64,000 nt of DNA from Orbus hercynius (GCF_003634275.1 NZ_RBWY01000002.1:248001-312000); one strand, 5' to 3'. Shown: positions 1 to 12,979, numbered from the stretch's first letter. Notes: a model not told the origin generated them from the letters alone. Numbers and translations: made by a program.

Positions 1-1500
1 ATGGGCATTACCAGCAACTTGAGGTAAGTGAGTCACGGTAATGACTTGGGTGGACTCACCGAGTTTTCGCAGTAAATTACCGACTTTAGCGGCAGTTGGC
101 CCACTGATACCCACGTCAATTTCATCAAAAATGAGTGCTGGTGTTTCCATTTTTTGTGCCGTAAGCACTTGAATCGTCAACGCAATACGCGAGAGTTCCC
201 CACCAGAGGCAACTTTACTAATTGGTTGTAGGGGTTGCCCTGGATTGGTGGTAACTAAAAAGGTAATATGATCGATACCCGTTTCGGTTATTTTATTTTG
301 ATCTGCGACAATATCGATACTAAACTGCCCGTGTGGCATCGAAAGTGCCTGAATATTTTGGCTAATTTTTTCTGATAAAGCCGCGGCGATTTTGATACGT
401 TTCGCATGCAGCTTTTGTGCGTAAGCGAGCGCAACTTGATAGTATTGTTCAATATCTTTTTTTAGTTGCTCGCCCATTTCATCTTGGTTTGATAATTGTT
501 TAAATTCATCGAGCAGCTGTTGATGAAATTCTGGTAGTTTATCAGGTTGGATATGGTGTTTACGGGCTAATGAAATTTGTTTGGATAGCCGCTGCTCAAG
601 CTGCATGACGCGAGAGGGATCAATCTCTAGTGTGTCGACATAGCGGTGCAGTTCATAGCTTGCTTCTTTGAGTTGGATGGTCGCATCCGCTAACATGGTT
701 GGTACATCAGCGAGCTGTGCATCTAAATGTGCAAGTTCATGCGCTGTGTGAGTTGCACTGTTGAGTTGATTTAAAATATTGAATTCTTGATTTTCTTCTA
801 ATAAGTTAATGAGTTGATTGCTAAATTTAATCAGTTGTTCGCTGTTAGATAACCGTTTGTATTCGTCATCAATTTGTTGATACTCACCTTCAGAAGGTGA
901 GAATTCATTGAGCTCTTTTAGCTGATATTGCAATAATTGAATATGTGATTCTCGTTCTTGTTGAGACTTTTGGTATTGTTGATATTGCTCTTTTGCCGAT
1001 TTCCATTGTTTATAAGCGACTTTCATGGCTGATAGCAAGGTATTTTCTGCCATATATTGATCGAGTAAAAGGTGTTGATACTCTGGATGTAAAAGCTGTT
1101 GATGTTCATGTTGACCATGAATCTGAATGAGCATTTGCCCTAATTCTTTTAACTGTGCGATCGGCACAGCTCGTCCATTGATAAATGCTTTTGAGCGGCC
1201 ATCTTGATTCATAACACGTCTTAAAATACACTCATTATGATCATTTAATTGATTATCGGTGAGCCAGGTTAGGGCGCTTGGCGTATCATCAAGTAGAAAA
1301 TGAGCCGAAATATCCAGCCTTTCACTACCATGTTTAATTAAGGATGCTTCGGCTCTGGCACCTAAGCATAGCCCGAGTGCATCAATGGCAATTGATTTTC
1401 CTGCGCCAGTTTCCCCTGTGATGGCGGTCATGCCTTGATTAAAGTCAACGAGTAAGTTATCAACAATTGCAAAGTTATTAACAGTAAGTTGTGTCAGCAT
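1..1500 (-). CDS. recN: DNA repair protein RecN, 3' end cut off by the window
   Basis: The minus strand reads open from an ATG at 1498-1500 for exactly 500 codons to the window edge. The protein begins MLTQLTVNNFAIVDNL and has a Walker A motif GETGAGKS near residue 30, as in RecN, an SMC-like ATPase that acts early in recombinational repair of double-strand breaks. The middle is Gln/Glu/Leu-rich, as expected for its coiled coil. The last visible residues, near VTHLPQVAGNAH, match the region after Walker B. RecN is usually about 550 residues, so roughly 50 C-terminal residues lie outside. A LexA-type box just upstream points to SOS control, which is known for recN in relatives. Confidence 0.95.
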   Translation of the reverse strand, partial: MLTQLTVNNFAIVDNLLVDFNQGMTAITGETGAGKSIAIDALGLCLGARAEASLIKHGSERLDISAHFLLDDTPSALTWLTDNQLNDHNECILRRVMNQDGRSKAFINGRAVPIAQLKELGQMLIQIHGQHEHQQLLHPEYQHLLLDQYMAENTLLSAMKVAYKQWKSAKEQYQQYQKSQQERESHIQLLQYQLKELNEFSPSEGEYQQIDDEYKRLSNSEQLIKFSNQLINLLEENQEFNILNQLNSATHTAHELAHLDAQLADVPTMLADATIQLKEASYELHRYVDTLEIDPSRVMQLEQRLSKQISLARKHHIQPDKLPEFHQQLLDEFKQLSNQDEMGEQLKKDIEQYYQVALAYAQKLHAKRIKIAAALSEKISQNIQALSMPHGQFSIDIVADQNKITETGIDHITFLVTTNPGQPLQPISKVASGGELSRIALTIQVLTAQKMETPALIFDEIDVGISGPTAAKVGNLLRKLGESTQVITVTHLPQVAGNAH

Positions 1501-1548
1501 ATTAGAATAGTAATTTTAGTGGCATAGGTTAGTATTGTATCATTATAT

Positions 1549-1568
1549 TACTGTAAATAAATACAGTT
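1549..1568 (-). promoter_or_regulatory. LexA (SOS) box upstream of recN
   Basis: The sequence reads CTGT-N8-ACAG (CTGT at 1551-1554, ACAG at 1563-1566) with an AT-only spacer and flanking TA/TT, matching the gammaproteobacterial LexA consensus. It lies about 50 bp upstream of the recN start and next to a TATAAT-like element on the minus strand. LexA control of recN is well established in Enterobacterales. The site is seen directly; binding is inferred. Confidence 0.85.
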
Positions 1569-1681
1569 ATTTTATATTAATATTATAGATGGGTATGATT
1601 ATGACGTTTGATATCATGAGAGATAAATCTTAATCTATATTTAAATTGTGGTGTGTAGGCCGTTATTTTAATTTCACACAT

Positions 1682-1707
1682 AAAAAAATAGAGGGTTACC
1701 CCTCTAT
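1682..1707 (-). terminator. Rho-independent terminator after accC
   Basis: A 7-bp stem (TAGAGGG with CCCTCTA, 4-nt loop) is followed on the minus strand by seven T residues. It starts about 20 nt after the accC stop and probably ends the accBC transcript. Confidence 0.85.
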
Positions 1708-1725
1708 ATATGTTATTTGAATCGA

Positions 1726-3072
1726 TTACTCGTAAATACCCAATTTCTTTTCCAAATAATGGATATTTGTGCCGCCTTTTTCAAAGTTTTCATCATTCAT
1801 GATGTTAACGTGTAAATCAATATTTGTTTTGATACCATCAATCACAAGTTCAGCGAGTGCATTTTTCATTCTAGCAATCGCAATGCTACGCGTTTCGCCG
1901 TAAGTGATAAGTTTACCTATCATTGAATCATAATGTGGTGGAACTGTATATCCGGCATAAATATGTGATTCCCAGCGAATACCAAATCCCCCAGGAGCAT
2001 GGAATCGAGTAATTTTTCCTGGCGATGGCATAAAGGTTTTAGCATCTTCAGCATTGATTCGACATTCAATAGCATGACCTTTAATGTGAATATCATTTTG
2101 TGTAATGCTTAATGGCTGTCCTGATGCAATACTAATTTGTTCCTTAATCAAATCAACTCCAGTAATCATTTCAGTAACTGGATGCTCAACTTGGATACGG
2201 GTATTCATTTCAATAAAATAGAATTCGCCGTTTTCGAATAGGAATTCAAATGTACCTGCGCCACGATAGCCTATTTCAATACATGCTTTCGCGCAACGTT
2301 CACCGATAAATTTGCGCATTTCAGGTGTAACGCCAATCGCAGGTGCTTCTTCAACAACTTTTTGGTGACGTCTTTGCATTGAGCAATCACGTTCACCTAG
2401 ATAAACTGCATGACCTTGACCGTCAGCAAGCACTTGAATCTCAATATGGCGTGGATTTTCAAGAAATTTTTCCATGTAGACCATATCATTATTAAATGCG
2501 GTTTTGGCTTCCATTTTAGTCATTTTGATCGATTGTTCTAAATCTTTTTCATGACGAACAATTCGCATACCACGACCGCCACCCCCACCCGATGCTTTAA
2601 TTATGACTGGGTAGCCAATTTTTTTAGCAATTTTTTTGTTTAATTCCATGTCATTGCCAAGTGAACCATCAGATCCTGGAACACAAGGAACACCCGCTTT
2701 TTTCATGGCATTAATCGCCGATACTTTATCACCCATTAGGCGAATAGTATCAGCTTTGGGACCAATAAAAATAAATCCAGAACGTTCTACTTGTTCAGCG
2801 AAGTCAGCATTTTCAGAAAGAAAACCATAACCTGGATGAATTGCTGATGTACAAGTGACTTCTGCTGCTGCGATTAATGCCGGAATATTTAAGTAACTTT
2901 TGGCTGATGGTGCAGGTCCAATACACACGGTTTCGTCAGCAAGTAGAACATGTTTCAAGTCTTTATCTGCTGTTGAATGCACGGCAACGGTTCGGATACC
3001 AAGCTCTTTACATGCTCTTAAAATACGTAAAGCTATCTCGCCGCGATTGGCAATTAAAATTTTATCAAGCAT
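1726..3072 (-). CDS. accC: Biotin carboxylase subunit of acetyl-CoA carboxylase
   Basis: AccC carboxylates the biotin on AccB using ATP and bicarbonate, the first half-reaction of malonyl-CoA formation for fatty acid synthesis. The 448-residue length is normal. It starts [17 protein letters not shown], has the ATP-grasp glycine-rich loop GGGGGRGM near residue 165, and the catalytic stretch [11 protein letters not shown] near residue 290. It lies 63 bp downstream of accB on the same strand, the usual accBC operon. No oddities are visible. Confidence 0.98.
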   Translation of the reverse strand: MLDKILIANRGEIALRILRACKELGIRTVAVHSTADKDLKHVLLADETVCIGPAPSAKSYLNIPALIAAAEVTCTSAIHPGYGFLSENADFAEQVERSGFIFIGPKADTIRLMGDKVSAINAMKKAGVPCVPGSDGSLGNDMELNKKIAKKIGYPVIIKASGGGGGRGMRIVRHEKDLEQSIKMTKMEAKTAFNNDMVYMEKFLENPRHIEIQVLADGQGHAVYLGERDCSMQRRHQKVVEEAPAIGVTPEMRKFIGERCAKACIEIGYRGAGTFEFLFENGEFYFIEMNTRIQVEHPVTEMITGVDLIKEQISIASGQPLSITQNDIHIKGHAIECRINAEDAKTFMPSPGKITRFHAPGGFGIRWESHIYAGYTVPPHYDSMIGKLITYGETRSIAIARMKNALAELVIDGIKTNIDLHVNIMNDENFEKGGTNIHYLEKKLGIYE

Positions 3073-3135
3073 ACTAACCTCTATGCAGATTTGTGAATAA
3101 GGGATTTGTTTGAAAACATTATCAACAAATTAATT

Positions 3136-3603
3136 TTATTCGATCACAAATAAGGGTTGATCAAATTCAACAGGTTGGCCGTTTTCTACTAAAATCGCTT
3201 TAATTACGCCTGCTTTTTCAGATTCGATTTGATTCATCATTTTCATTGCTTCGACAATGCACAATACATCACCAACGTTGATCTTTTGACCCACTTCAAC
3301 AAAAGATTTTGAGTCAGGGCTTGGGGTACGGTAAAACGTTCCAACCATCGGTGATTTAATGGTTTGGCCACTAACGGCACAATGATCATTATTCGAAGAT
3401 GCTGAACTTTGAGTTGGTTGTTCGATAGTTGTGTTGACAACGTTAGGGGCCGGCTGTGCTACATGAATATTTTGTACGGGATAAGCTGCTTGAGGTAGCG
3501 CTCGACTTATTCTAACTGATTCTTCACCTTCTGAAATTTCTAATTCTGAAATACCAGATTCTTCAACTAATTCAATCAATTTTTTAATTTTACGTATATC
3601 CAT
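3136..3603 (-). CDS. accB: Biotin carboxyl carrier protein of acetyl-CoA carboxylase
   Basis: AccB carries the biotin that moves CO2 between AccC and the carboxyltransferase. I chose the ATG at 3601-3603 because the product then starts [15 protein letters not shown] like known AccB and is 155 residues long; an in-frame ATG at 3625-3627 would add eight residues. The C-terminal biotinyl domain contains VEAMKMM, with Lys121 as the biotinylation site. A Pro/Ala/Gln-rich linker lies near residues 45-70. It is first gene of accBC. The bioY gene with a BirA-type site elsewhere in this window fits the same biotin economy. Confidence 0.97.
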   Translation of the reverse strand: MDIRKIKKLIELVEESGISELEISEGEESVRISRALPQAAYPVQNIHVAQPAPNVVNTTIEQPTQSSASSNNDHCAVSGQTIKSPMVGTFYRTPSPDSKSFVEVGQKINVGDVLCIVEAMKMMNQIESEKAGVIKAILVENGQPVEFDQPLFVIE

Positions 3604-5061
<1,458 letters not shown>

Positions 5062-5118
5062 TCAGCATTCAATTATTAAAACCACGTTTTATATTATTGA
5101 TAAAAGGTGGTTTTTGTT

Positions 5119-6006
5119 ATGAAACGATTATTTACCAAAGGAACGCCGCTCGCACTACAGCTTTTTGTTGCATTAATTTTAGCTGTTGCCATGATTGTTT
5201 CTGATGTTAATTACCGATCTTTTGCGATTGCGCGTTTTTATTTAGATACGATCATTTCACCATTATATTATATTTCAAATTCACCACGAGCAACCTTTGA
5301 TTCTTTATATACTATGTCTAAAACCCGTCAAATATTGCTTGATGAGAATACATATCTAAAAAATGAATTACAGAGTCAGCAAAGTGATTTATTACAGTTG
5401 GCTTTTCTAAAAAAAGAGAATAACAAGCTGCGAGAATTGCTCGGCTCACCTTTACAACATGATGAATATAAGCAAGTTGCGCAAGTATTATTGGCCGATT
5501 CAGATCCTTATGTGTATCAAATTGTCTTAAACAAGGGTGAAAAAGACGGCGTATTTGTAGGCCAACCTGTTGTTGATGAGAAGGGTATTGTTGGACAGAT
5601 TTATAAGACGGCAGATAATACAAGCCGGGCAATTTTACTTTGTGATAATCAACATGCTATACCCGTGCAAGTGTTAAGAAATGACATGGCAATGGTTGCG
5701 GTCGGTAATGGTTGTAGTAATGATTTGTTATTAGATTTTTTACCGAATAATGTGGATGTACAAGTCGGTGATGTGCTTGTCACCTCCGGTCTTGATGGGC
5801 GTTTCCCCGAAGGGTATCCTGTCGCTATTGTTAGTTCGGTTAAGCTCGATTTACATGATTCGACACCGGTGATTTCAGCAACGCCTACCGCGGATCTAAA
5901 ACGTTTGCGTTATCTATTATTGTTATGGAACGAACAGAACAAAAAGGATAAACCGCAGACAACCGAGATACCGGCTGTGGTACAAGAGGCGCCAACTCAT
6001 GAATAA
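5119..6006 (+). CDS. mreC: Rod-shape-determining protein MreC
   Basis: MreC links MreB filaments to the periplasmic wall-synthesis machinery. The ATG at 5119 has an AAGGTGG ribosome-binding site 8 nt upstream, so I prefer it to the GTG at 5107, which lies inside that site. The 295-residue product has a transmembrane segment near residues 13-33, a coiled-coil stretch near 65-110, and a beta-rich domain ending with the GLDGRFPEGYPVA motif typical of MreC. The tail is charged. Its end overlaps mreD by 8 nt. Confidence 0.96.
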   Translation: MKRLFTKGTPLALQLFVALILAVAMIVSDVNYRSFAIARFYLDTIISPLYYISNSPRATFDSLYTMSKTRQILLDENTYLKNELQSQQSDLLQLAFLKKENNKLRELLGSPLQHDEYKQVAQVLLADSDPYVYQIVLNKGEKDGVFVGQPVVDEKGIVGQIYKTADNTSRAILLCDNQHAIPVQVLRNDMAMVAVGNGCSNDLLLDFLPNNVDVQVGDVLVTSGLDGRFPEGYPVAIVSSVKLDLHDSTPVISATPTADLKRLRYLLLLWNEQNKKDKPQTTEIPAVVQEAPTHE

Positions 6007-6487
6007 ATTTTCACATAACTATTGGATGATTTGGGTAACATTATTTATTGGGTTATTATTACAAATTATGCCATGGACATCGTCGTTTTATATGTTAAAA
6101 CCACATTGGTTAATGTTAATTACAATGTATTGGGTATTAGCACTTCCTCATCGAGTTGGCATTTGGACGGCATTTTTAGTGGGGATTATTTTGGACCTTT
6201 TTTCCGGAACGGTATTAGGCGTGCATGCATTTATCTTTGCACTTATTGCCTATTTAATACTTTTCCGTTTTCAATTGGTTAGAAATCTTGCTTTATGGCA
6301 ACAATCTTTTATTATTTTTGGATTATCTTGTTGTTATGATTTGATGTTATTTATATTTGAAATTTTGATATATCAAATGATTACGATATCACCTCTAATT
6401 TTCTTATCAGCGTTTATTGATGCCGTCATATGGACATGGTTATTTTTATTATTACGACAAATTAGGCGTGCTTTTGCAATAGATTAA
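5999..6487 (+). CDS. mreD: Rod-shape-determining protein MreD
   Basis: A 162-residue hydrophobic protein with several transmembrane segments. The stretch GIILDLFSGTVLGVHAF near residues 63-80 is a recognisable MreD motif. It works with MreB, MreC, RodA and PBP2 in cell elongation. It overlaps mreC by 8 nt, implying coupled translation. E. coli has maf next; here rng follows after only 11 bp. Confidence 0.95.
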   Translation: MNKFSHNYWMIWVTLFIGLLLQIMPWTSSFYMLKPHWLMLITMYWVLALPHRVGIWTAFLVGIILDLFSGTVLGVHAFIFALIAYLILFRFQLVRNLALWQQSFIIFGLSCCYDLMLFIFEILIYQMITISPLIFLSAFIDAVIWTWLFLLLRQIRRAFAID

Positions 6488-6498
6488 ACGAGGATATT

Positions 6499-7968
6499 AT
6501 GTCTGTAGAGTTGTTGATGAATGTGACTCCATCGGAAACACGAGTTGCGTATATTGAAGACGGGATTTTACAAGAAATCCATGTTGATAGAGAGTCTAGG
6601 CGAGGGATTGTCGGAAATATTTATAAAGGTAAAATTATTCGTATTTTACCCGGTATGCAGGCGGCATTTGTTGATATTGGTCTTGAAAAAGCCGCATTTT
6701 TGCATGCATCTGATATCATGCCTTATACTGAATGTGTATCTGATAAAGAGCAGTTCCAAGTTAAAGATATTTCTGAGCTTGTTCGTCAAGGACAAGATCT
6801 TATGGTACAAGTCGTCAAAGATCCAATTGGCACAAAAGGTGCAAGGCTGACCACTGATATCACTTTACCATCACGTTACTTAGTCTTTATGCCTGGCTTA
6901 AATTCAGCCCATGTTGCCACTTCTCAGCGTATTGAAAGTGAAGAAGAGCGAGCACGATTAAAAGAGATTGTTGAAAAATACATTACCGAGGAAGGCGGCT
7001 TTATTGTCAGGACGGCGGCAGAGGGTGCAAACCAGCATGAATTAGAGCAAGATGTTGCATTTTTAAGTCGGTTATGGAAAAAAATTCAGGCTAGAATGTC
7101 CCGCCCAGTTAGTAAGAACTTACTCTATGGTGAGCTTGATCTATCACAGCGCATTTTAAGGGATTTTGTCGGTGATCCGATTGAGCGTATATTGGTTGAT
7201 TCTAAGCAAACCTTTGACTTACTATCTGAGTTTACGCAGGAATTTATGCCAGAAGTCACCAGTAAGCTGGTGCACTATAAAGCTAATAGTCCTATTTTTG
7301 ATCTACATGATATTGAAAATGAGATTCAGCGTGCTTTAGAGCGTAAAGTTAAACTCAAATCAGGTGGCTATTTAATTATTGATCAAACAGAAGCAATGAC
7401 CACTATCGATATTAATACGGGTGCATTTGTTGGGCATCGTAACCTTGAAGAAACCATTTTTAATACCAATATAGAAGCAACCATCGCAATTGCAAGGCAG
7501 TTAAGATTACGCAATTTAGGTGGTATTGTAATTATTGATTTTATTGATATGCAAGAAGCACACCATCGTGAAAGGGTATTACAATCGTTACAAGAATCGC
7601 TGAGCAAAGACCGCGCTAAAACATCAGTCAATCATTTTTCAGCGCTTGGTTTAGTCGAAATGACACGCAAACGCACTCGAGAGAGCATTGAGCATATATT
7701 ATGTGAAGAGTGCCCCGCTTGTCATGGACGTGGTATGGTTAAATCCGTTGAAACGGTTTGTAATGAAATTCTGCGTGAGATTGTCCGTGTGCATAAAGCT
7801 CATCGAAGTGAATATTTCTTGGTGTATGCATCGACCGCGGTGGCAAAAGCGTTAACAGTCGATGAGTCTCATGCCTTAGCTGAAGTCGAATTATTTGTTG
7901 GAAAACGCGTCGAAGTGAAACTTGATCCGCTGTACGTTCAAGAACAGTACGATGTGGTATTAATGTAA
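6499..7968 (+). CDS. rng: Ribonuclease G
   Basis: RNase G is an endoribonuclease that matures the 5' end of 16S rRNA and cleaves some mRNAs. The 489-residue length is typical. An S1 domain lies near residues 38-125, the metal-binding motif DINTGAFVG near 303, and the zinc-link motif CEECPACHGRG near 405. There is no long C-terminal tail, which separates it from RNase E. It follows mreD by 11 bp and is probably in the mre transcript. Confidence 0.97.
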   Translation: MSVELLMNVTPSETRVAYIEDGILQEIHVDRESRRGIVGNIYKGKIIRILPGMQAAFVDIGLEKAAFLHASDIMPYTECVSDKEQFQVKDISELVRQGQDLMVQVVKDPIGTKGARLTTDITLPSRYLVFMPGLNSAHVATSQRIESEEERARLKEIVEKYITEEGGFIVRTAAEGANQHELEQDVAFLSRLWKKIQARMSRPVSKNLLYGELDLSQRILRDFVGDPIERILVDSKQTFDLLSEFTQEFMPEVTSKLVHYKANSPIFDLHDIENEIQRALERKVKLKSGGYLIIDQTEAMTTIDINTGAFVGHRNLEETIFNTNIEATIAIARQLRLRNLGGIVIIDFIDMQEAHHRERVLQSLQESLSKDRAKTSVNHFSALGLVEMTRKRTRESIEHILCEECPACHGRGMVKSVETVCNEILREIVRVHKAHRSEYFLVYASTAVAKALTVDESHALAEVELFVGKRVEVKLDPLYVQEQYDVVLM

Positions 7969-7985
7969 TTGGTTTTCACCAATTA
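7966..7985 (+). other. Small hairpin at the rng stop codon
   Basis: TAATTGGT and ACCAATTA form a perfect 8-bp stem with a TTTC loop, beginning at the rng stop. No clear T-tract follows, so it may be a weak terminator or an RNA-stabilising structure. Confidence 0.4.
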
Positions 7986-8017
7986 AATCATAATATTTGC
8001 TATCTTTTAAGGAATGT

Positions 8018-9475
8018 ATGCTAGTAACTGATGTCAGTGAGCGTTTACTTGCTGAAAATAATTTAAAGCAATGCGATTTAGCTAATCTATTAGATATTTT
8101 ATCTGCGCGTCGCATTGATTATGGTGATGTGTATTTTTTATCTGGCTATTATGAAAGCTGGACGCTGGATGATAAAATTATTAAAAATGCCTCATTTCAC
8201 CGAGATCAAGGGGTTGGGATTCGAGCTATCTCTGGTGAAAAGACGGGATTTGCTTATACTGATCATATTACGCTTGCTAAGCTCGAGCAAAGTGCAGTTG
8301 CTGCGCAAAGTATCGTAAAACAGAGTCAGCCACTTATGGTTACGCCACTAAAAGCGACCGAACAATTGGCGATTTATGCCAGTGTCAATCCAATTAATAG
8401 TTTGCCGCAAGAGACAAAAATACAGCTACTCCAACATATTGACAGCTTAGCTCGTTCACTCGATAGCCATGTTATTGATGTGACCGCGTCGTTATCAGGA
8501 AGTTATGAGGATGTGCTCATTGCTGCAACTGATGGCACATTTGCGGCTGATATTCGCCCGTTAGTCCGTTTGTCGGTATCAGTATTAGTCGAGAAAGATG
8601 GAGTACGTGAGCGTGGTAGTTGTGGTGGTGGTGGCCGATTTGGTTATGACTATTTCTTTACGATTAATCCGGCAACGGGAGAGAGTCAGGCTGATACTTA
8701 TACCAAAGAAGCGGTAAGGCTGGCACGACTTGCTCTATCGGCGGTGGCAGCTCCGGCAGGTACTATGCCGGTTGTATTAGGTGCTGGCTGGCCGGCTGTT
8801 TTGCTGCATGAAGCAGTTGGTCATGGCTTAGAAGGTGACTTTAATCGCAAAGAGAGCTCGGTTTTTTCTGGTAAGATTGGCGAATTAGTCACATCAGATT
8901 TATGTACTATTGTTGATGATGGCACGCTAAAAGATCATCGAGGTTCATTAACGATTGATGATGAGGGCGTTGCTGGTCAGCGTACCGTATTAATTGAAAA
9001 TGGTATCTTAAAAGGCTATATGTTTGATAAGTTAAACGCCAAATTAATGGGCACAGCATCGACGGGCAATGGACGACGTGAGAACTATGCGTGCTTACCG
9101 ATGCCAAGAATGACCAATACTTACATGCTTGGAGGTCAATCAACGTTTGATGAAATTATTAGCAGCGTCGATTACGGTTTGTATGCTCCAGGTTTTGCTG
9201 GTGGTCAGGTTGATATTACATCGGGTAAATTTGTGTTTTCAACGTCAGAAGCGTATTTGATTGAGAAAGGTAAAATTACCCATCCTGTTAAAGGTGCAAC
9301 CCTAATTGGTTCGGGGATTGAGGCGATGCAAAATATTTCGATGGTTGGTAATGATATGCGTCTTGATATTGGCGTTGGCGTGTGCGGTAAAGCAGGACAA
9401 AGCGTGCCAGTTGGTGTTGGGCAACCAACATTAAAAGTGGATAATCTAACGGTTGGTGGTACTATTAACGGTTAG
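8018..9475 (+). CDS. tldD: Metalloprotease TldD
   Basis: TldD pairs with TldE (PmbA) in a zinc protease that degrades unfolded peptides and processes microcin B17 and CcdA in E. coli. The ATG at 8018 follows AAGGA at good spacing and gives 485 residues; a TTG at 7997 is less likely. The HExxxH motif [12 protein letters not shown] is near residue 264, and the C-terminus ends with the conserved [16 protein letters not shown]. In E. coli yhdP lies between rng and tldD; here it is absent. The partner gene is not in the window. Confidence 0.97.
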   Translation: MLVTDVSERLLAENNLKQCDLANLLDILSARRIDYGDVYFLSGYYESWTLDDKIIKNASFHRDQGVGIRAISGEKTGFAYTDHITLAKLEQSAVAAQSIVKQSQPLMVTPLKATEQLAIYASVNPINSLPQETKIQLLQHIDSLARSLDSHVIDVTASLSGSYEDVLIAATDGTFAADIRPLVRLSVSVLVEKDGVRERGSCGGGGRFGYDYFFTINPATGESQADTYTKEAVRLARLALSAVAAPAGTMPVVLGAGWPAVLLHEAVGHGLEGDFNRKESSVFSGKIGELVTSDLCTIVDDGTLKDHRGSLTIDDEGVAGQRTVLIENGILKGYMFDKLNAKLMGTASTGNGRRENYACLPMPRMTNTYMLGGQSTFDEIISSVDYGLYAPGFAGGQVDITSGKFVFSTSEAYLIEKGKITHPVKGATLIGSGIEAMQNISMVGNDMRLDIGVGVCGKAGQSVPVGVGQPTLKVDNLTVGGTING

Positions 9476-9505
9476 TAATGTTTTATTTGACGAGATAAAG
9501 AATAA

Positions 9506-10194
9506 ATGGACACAATAATTACACTCTATCATGCTTTTTTAGCGATGGATTTGGTTGTTTTACAAGATCCTAAAGTATTATGGACACTTTATGGCATGTT
9601 GTTTGTCATTTTGTTATTGGAAAATGGTATTTTACCCGCTGCTTTTTTACCGGGCGATAGTTTGCTATTTTTGACGGGTGTGCTTATCAGCTTAGATATT
9701 TTCCATTTTGGGTTGATTAATGTGGTGTTGATTTTTGGCGCTGCCTGTGGAACATGGCTTGGCTACCTACAAGGCCGCTGGCTTGGTAATACTAAAATTA
9801 TCAAAAATTGGATGGCTCATTTACCCGAAAAATATCATAAAAGGACCGAATTACTGTTTCATAAGTATGGCTTACAAGCGTTATTTATTGGCCGATTTAT
9901 TCCGTTTGTCCGCACAGCTTTGCCTATTATGGCCGGCCTTTCAGGGTTAAAAAACAATCGTTTTCATCTTTATAATTGGGTCAGTGCAACACTCTGGATT
10001 TTCTTGATTGTCACACTCGGTTACTTATTTGGATTATCACCGATATTCAAAGCTTATGAAAAAGAGTTCATGACCTTTTTGATGTTAATACCGGTATTAC
10101 TCTTAATGCTTGGGCTTATTGCTTCAGTTGGCGTAGTTGTTAAACGTAAGCTGTCAAAAAATCAGTCTAAAGCGGCGGCAACACAAGAGAAAGA

Positions 10195-10213
<19 letters not shown>
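9506..10213 (+). CDS. yqjA: DedA-family membrane protein, YqjA-like
   Basis: A 235-residue membrane protein of the DedA family. The motif ENGILPAAFLPGDSLL near residues 39-54 and the segment GRFIPFVRTALPIMAGLSG near 130-148 are the family hallmarks. E. coli YqjA and YghB support proton-motive-force homeostasis and cell division, and DedA proteins are linked to undecaprenyl-phosphate or lipid transport. The C-terminal tail is Lys/Glu-rich, and its last codons overlap the 3' end of rnpB on the opposite strand. Confidence 0.9.
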
Positions 10214-10575
<362 letters not shown>

Positions 10576-10582
10576 GCTGACG

Positions 10583-10611
10583 AGCATACGCTAATAACAG
10601 CCAGTTGTAAA
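10583..10611 (-). promoter_or_regulatory. Promoter of rnpB
   Basis: On the minus strand a -35 TTTACA (10606-10611) and a -10 TATGCT (10583-10588) are 17 bp apart, and the RNA 5' end falls 7 nt after the -10. Confidence 0.8.
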
Positions 10612-10697
10612 TGTTTTCGCAACAAATGACCTGTGCAAGCGAGGGACTAATTGGTTTAATGGGTGACTTTTGACCATGCTCTCTGTTTCTTTTTGTA

Positions 10698-12377
10698 TTA
10701 TTCCTTTGGGATGCTCGCAAGCGCTTCATCTAATGTGGAATAAAAGACCAGTTTATTAGGAATTGGTATAATGTTCGCTCTGGCTAGCGTTTTTAACGGT
10801 TGAAATTGCAATTCTGTTATTGCCAGTTCTACATTATCTGGCAGTTCTTCAATAAAATGCGTTAGGGCATTTAACCCTCCTGCATCGAGAATCGGCACGG
10901 CATCCCATTGTAAGACGATGTGCTTATACCCGTTAATTCGATGATAAAGCGCTAAAAATATTTTCTCTGCTGCCGCAAAAAACAGTGGCCCATTAATTCT
11001 AATGACCAGCATTTTTTCATTACTTTGCGTTAATTCAACCAGTTTAGTCATCTGTGATATTCGGCGCATGAACAGTAATGATGCCAGCACAATACCAAAA
11101 CTAATAGCAATAACCATATCAAATAATACCGTTAATGACAGACACATCAGCATAATAATCATGTCGTCTTTTGGTGCTCGCTTAAGCATATAAATCACGC
11201 GTTGTATTTCGCTCATGTTCCAAGCAACCATTATCAGTAATCCAGCCATTGCTGAGAGGGGTAAAAACGATAAAATAGGCGCAAGGCTGACTAAAGCGAG
11301 CAAAACGACTAAAGCATGAAAACAAGAGGCTAACGGCGAGGTGGCACCCGCTTTAACATTTGCTGCCGAGCGAGCGATTGCCGCGGTTGCAGAAATACCG
11401 CCAAAAAATGGCACAATCATGTTACCGAGTCCTTGCCCAATGAGCTCACTGTTGGAATTGTGTTTGGTATGGGTCATTTCATCAAGTACAACTGCACAGA
11501 GCAGTGATTCAATTGCGCACAACATCGCCATCGTTAACGCAATTGGCATTAAGGCTGTTACTGTTGACCAATGCCACTTAAAATCGGCGAGTTCCCATGG
11601 CAGTGCCAACTCAGGTAAAACGTTAGGAATGCCGTATCCGATAGAACCATCAGCTAATTGGTAATGAAATTTTGAGCCAATTGTTGCAACGTTAAAATCA
11701 AGTTGTTGTAGAATCATCATGACAATAATGCCAGCGATTAAAGCAGGCAGATGGCCGGGGAATCTCAGGCGCAGTTTGGGCCAGAGAATCAATACGGATA
11801 AGGTGCTAATACCGATTAACATATCAGCGATATTGCAAGAGGGAAAAGCATGGATGATTGCTGAGATTTTGCCTGTATAGGTTTCGGGCATCTGTTCGAT
11901 AGTTAATCCAAAAAAATCTTTAAACTGCATGGTTGCGATAGTGATCGCAATGCCAGAAGTAAATCCTAAAACGACTGGCAATGGGATGTATTCAATGAGA
12001 CGGCCTAATCGTGCAACGCCCATCAGGACTAAGAAAAAGCCAGATAACAAGGTTGCGATCAATAAGCCTGATAAGCCATATTGTAGTGACATCGGATACA
12101 AAACCACCACAAATGCGGCGGTAGGACCTGAGATACTAAATCGAGAGCCACCGGTTAATGCAATGATAAAACCCGCAATAATGGCGGTATATAAACCCTG
12201 CTGTGGGGCAACGCCACTGGCAATTGCTAATGCCATCGCTAGTGGAATCGCAATAATGCCAACAGTGATGCCGGCAAGGATATCTTTAAGTAATCGTGTT
12301 TTATGATAAGGTTCTTTAAGACAAGACACTCTAAAGGCTGTACCGATCTGTATTTGAGATAAACTATACCACTTCAT
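10698..12377 (-). CDS. dauA: SulP-family dicarboxylate transporter DauA
   Basis: A 559-residue SLC26/SulP transporter. The membrane domain carries [20 protein letters not shown] near residue 35 and the SulP signature region [20 protein letters not shown] near 76-95, followed by IESLLCAVV and [18 protein letters not shown]-terminal STAS domain (about residues 440-555) contains [15 protein letters not shown]. Similarity to E. coli DauA (YchM), an aerobic C4-dicarboxylate transporter, is close throughout, so this assignment is favoured over a sulfate transporter. Its promoter region lies beyond 12377. Confidence 0.9.
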   Translation of the reverse strand: MKWYSLSQIQIGTAFRVSCLKEPYHKTRLLKDILAGITVGIIAIPLAMALAIASGVAPQQGLYTAIIAGFIIALTGGSRFSISGPTAAFVVVLYPMSLQYGLSGLLIATLLSGFFLVLMGVARLGRLIEYIPLPVVLGFTSGIAITIATMQFKDFFGLTIEQMPETYTGKISAIIHAFPSCNIADMLIGISTLSVLILWPKLRLRFPGHLPALIAGIIVMMILQQLDFNVATIGSKFHYQLADGSIGYGIPNVLPELALPWELADFKWHWSTVTALMPIALTMAMLCAIESLLCAVVLDEMTHTKHNSNSELIGQGLGNMIVPFFGGISATAAIARSAANVKAGATSPLASCFHALVVLLALVSLAPILSFLPLSAMAGLLIMVAWNMSEIQRVIYMLKRAPKDDMIIMLMCLSLTVLFDMVIAISFGIVLASLLFMRRISQMTKLVELTQSNEKMLVIRINGPLFFAAAEKIFLALYHRINGYKHIVLQWDAVPILDAGGLNALTHFIEELPDNVELAITELQFQPLKTLARANIIPIPNKLVFYSTLDEALASIPKE

Positions 12378-12544
12378 TTTGTCATTTCACTCTTGGTTTG
12401 ACCATTATGTAAAAAGAGAATGGCACTGAACATATCAATGGAGATGGTTAAATAAGATACGCCTTTTCCACAAAAATAAAAGGGTTATCCAAATAATTTT
12501 TTCCCGTTGATCTGGCTTACTTCGTTTATTGCGAGGGATTGATA

Positions 12545-12979
12545 TTAGATTTGCAACCAGAAAGTTACGGGGCCATCATTGACCAATGATATTTGCATAT
12601 CGGCGGCAAATATACCTGTTTGGGTTGGTAGCACTTTATGGCAATAGTTAACAAAGTGTTCGTATAGGTGCTTTGCAAGAATTGGCGGAGCGCTTTTACT
12701 AAAGCTTGGTCTCATACCTTTTTGGGTATCGGCTGCCAACGTAAATTGTGATACAACCAGTATTTGCCCTTGAATTTGTTGCACGTTCAGATTCATCTTG
12801 CCATCGCTGTCGCCAAACACACGGTATCCAAGAACTTTATCACATAGTCGCTGTGCTTTTTGTTCATCATCGTGTTGTTCAACGCCAAGTAAAACCAGTA
12901 AACCCTGCTCAATCTGACCAACTATTTTGTTTTCGACTTTAACGCTAGCGTTGGTGACGCGTTGAATAAGGGCAATCAT
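12545..12979 (-). CDS. dtd: D-aminoacyl-tRNA deacylase
   Basis: Dtd hydrolyses D-amino acids mischarged on tRNA. The 144-residue length and the motifs [13 protein letters not shown] and the C-terminal GPVTFWLQI, which forms the Gly-Pro chiral filter region, identify it. Its ATG overlaps the yihY stop by 4 nt, so the two genes are translationally coupled, an arrangement also found in relatives. Confidence 0.97.
   Translation of the reverse strand: MIALIQRVTNASVKVENKIVGQIEQGLLVLLGVEQHDDEQKAQRLCDKVLGYRVFGDSDGKMNLNVQQIQGQILVVSQFTLAADTQKGMRPSFSKSAPPILAKHLYEHFVNYCHKVLPTQTGIFAADMQISLVNDGPVTFWLQI

Noticed and set aside
945-1130. 61-codon plus-strand frame
   Set aside because: It is antisense to the recN coiled-coil region, with no ribosome-binding site or similarity.
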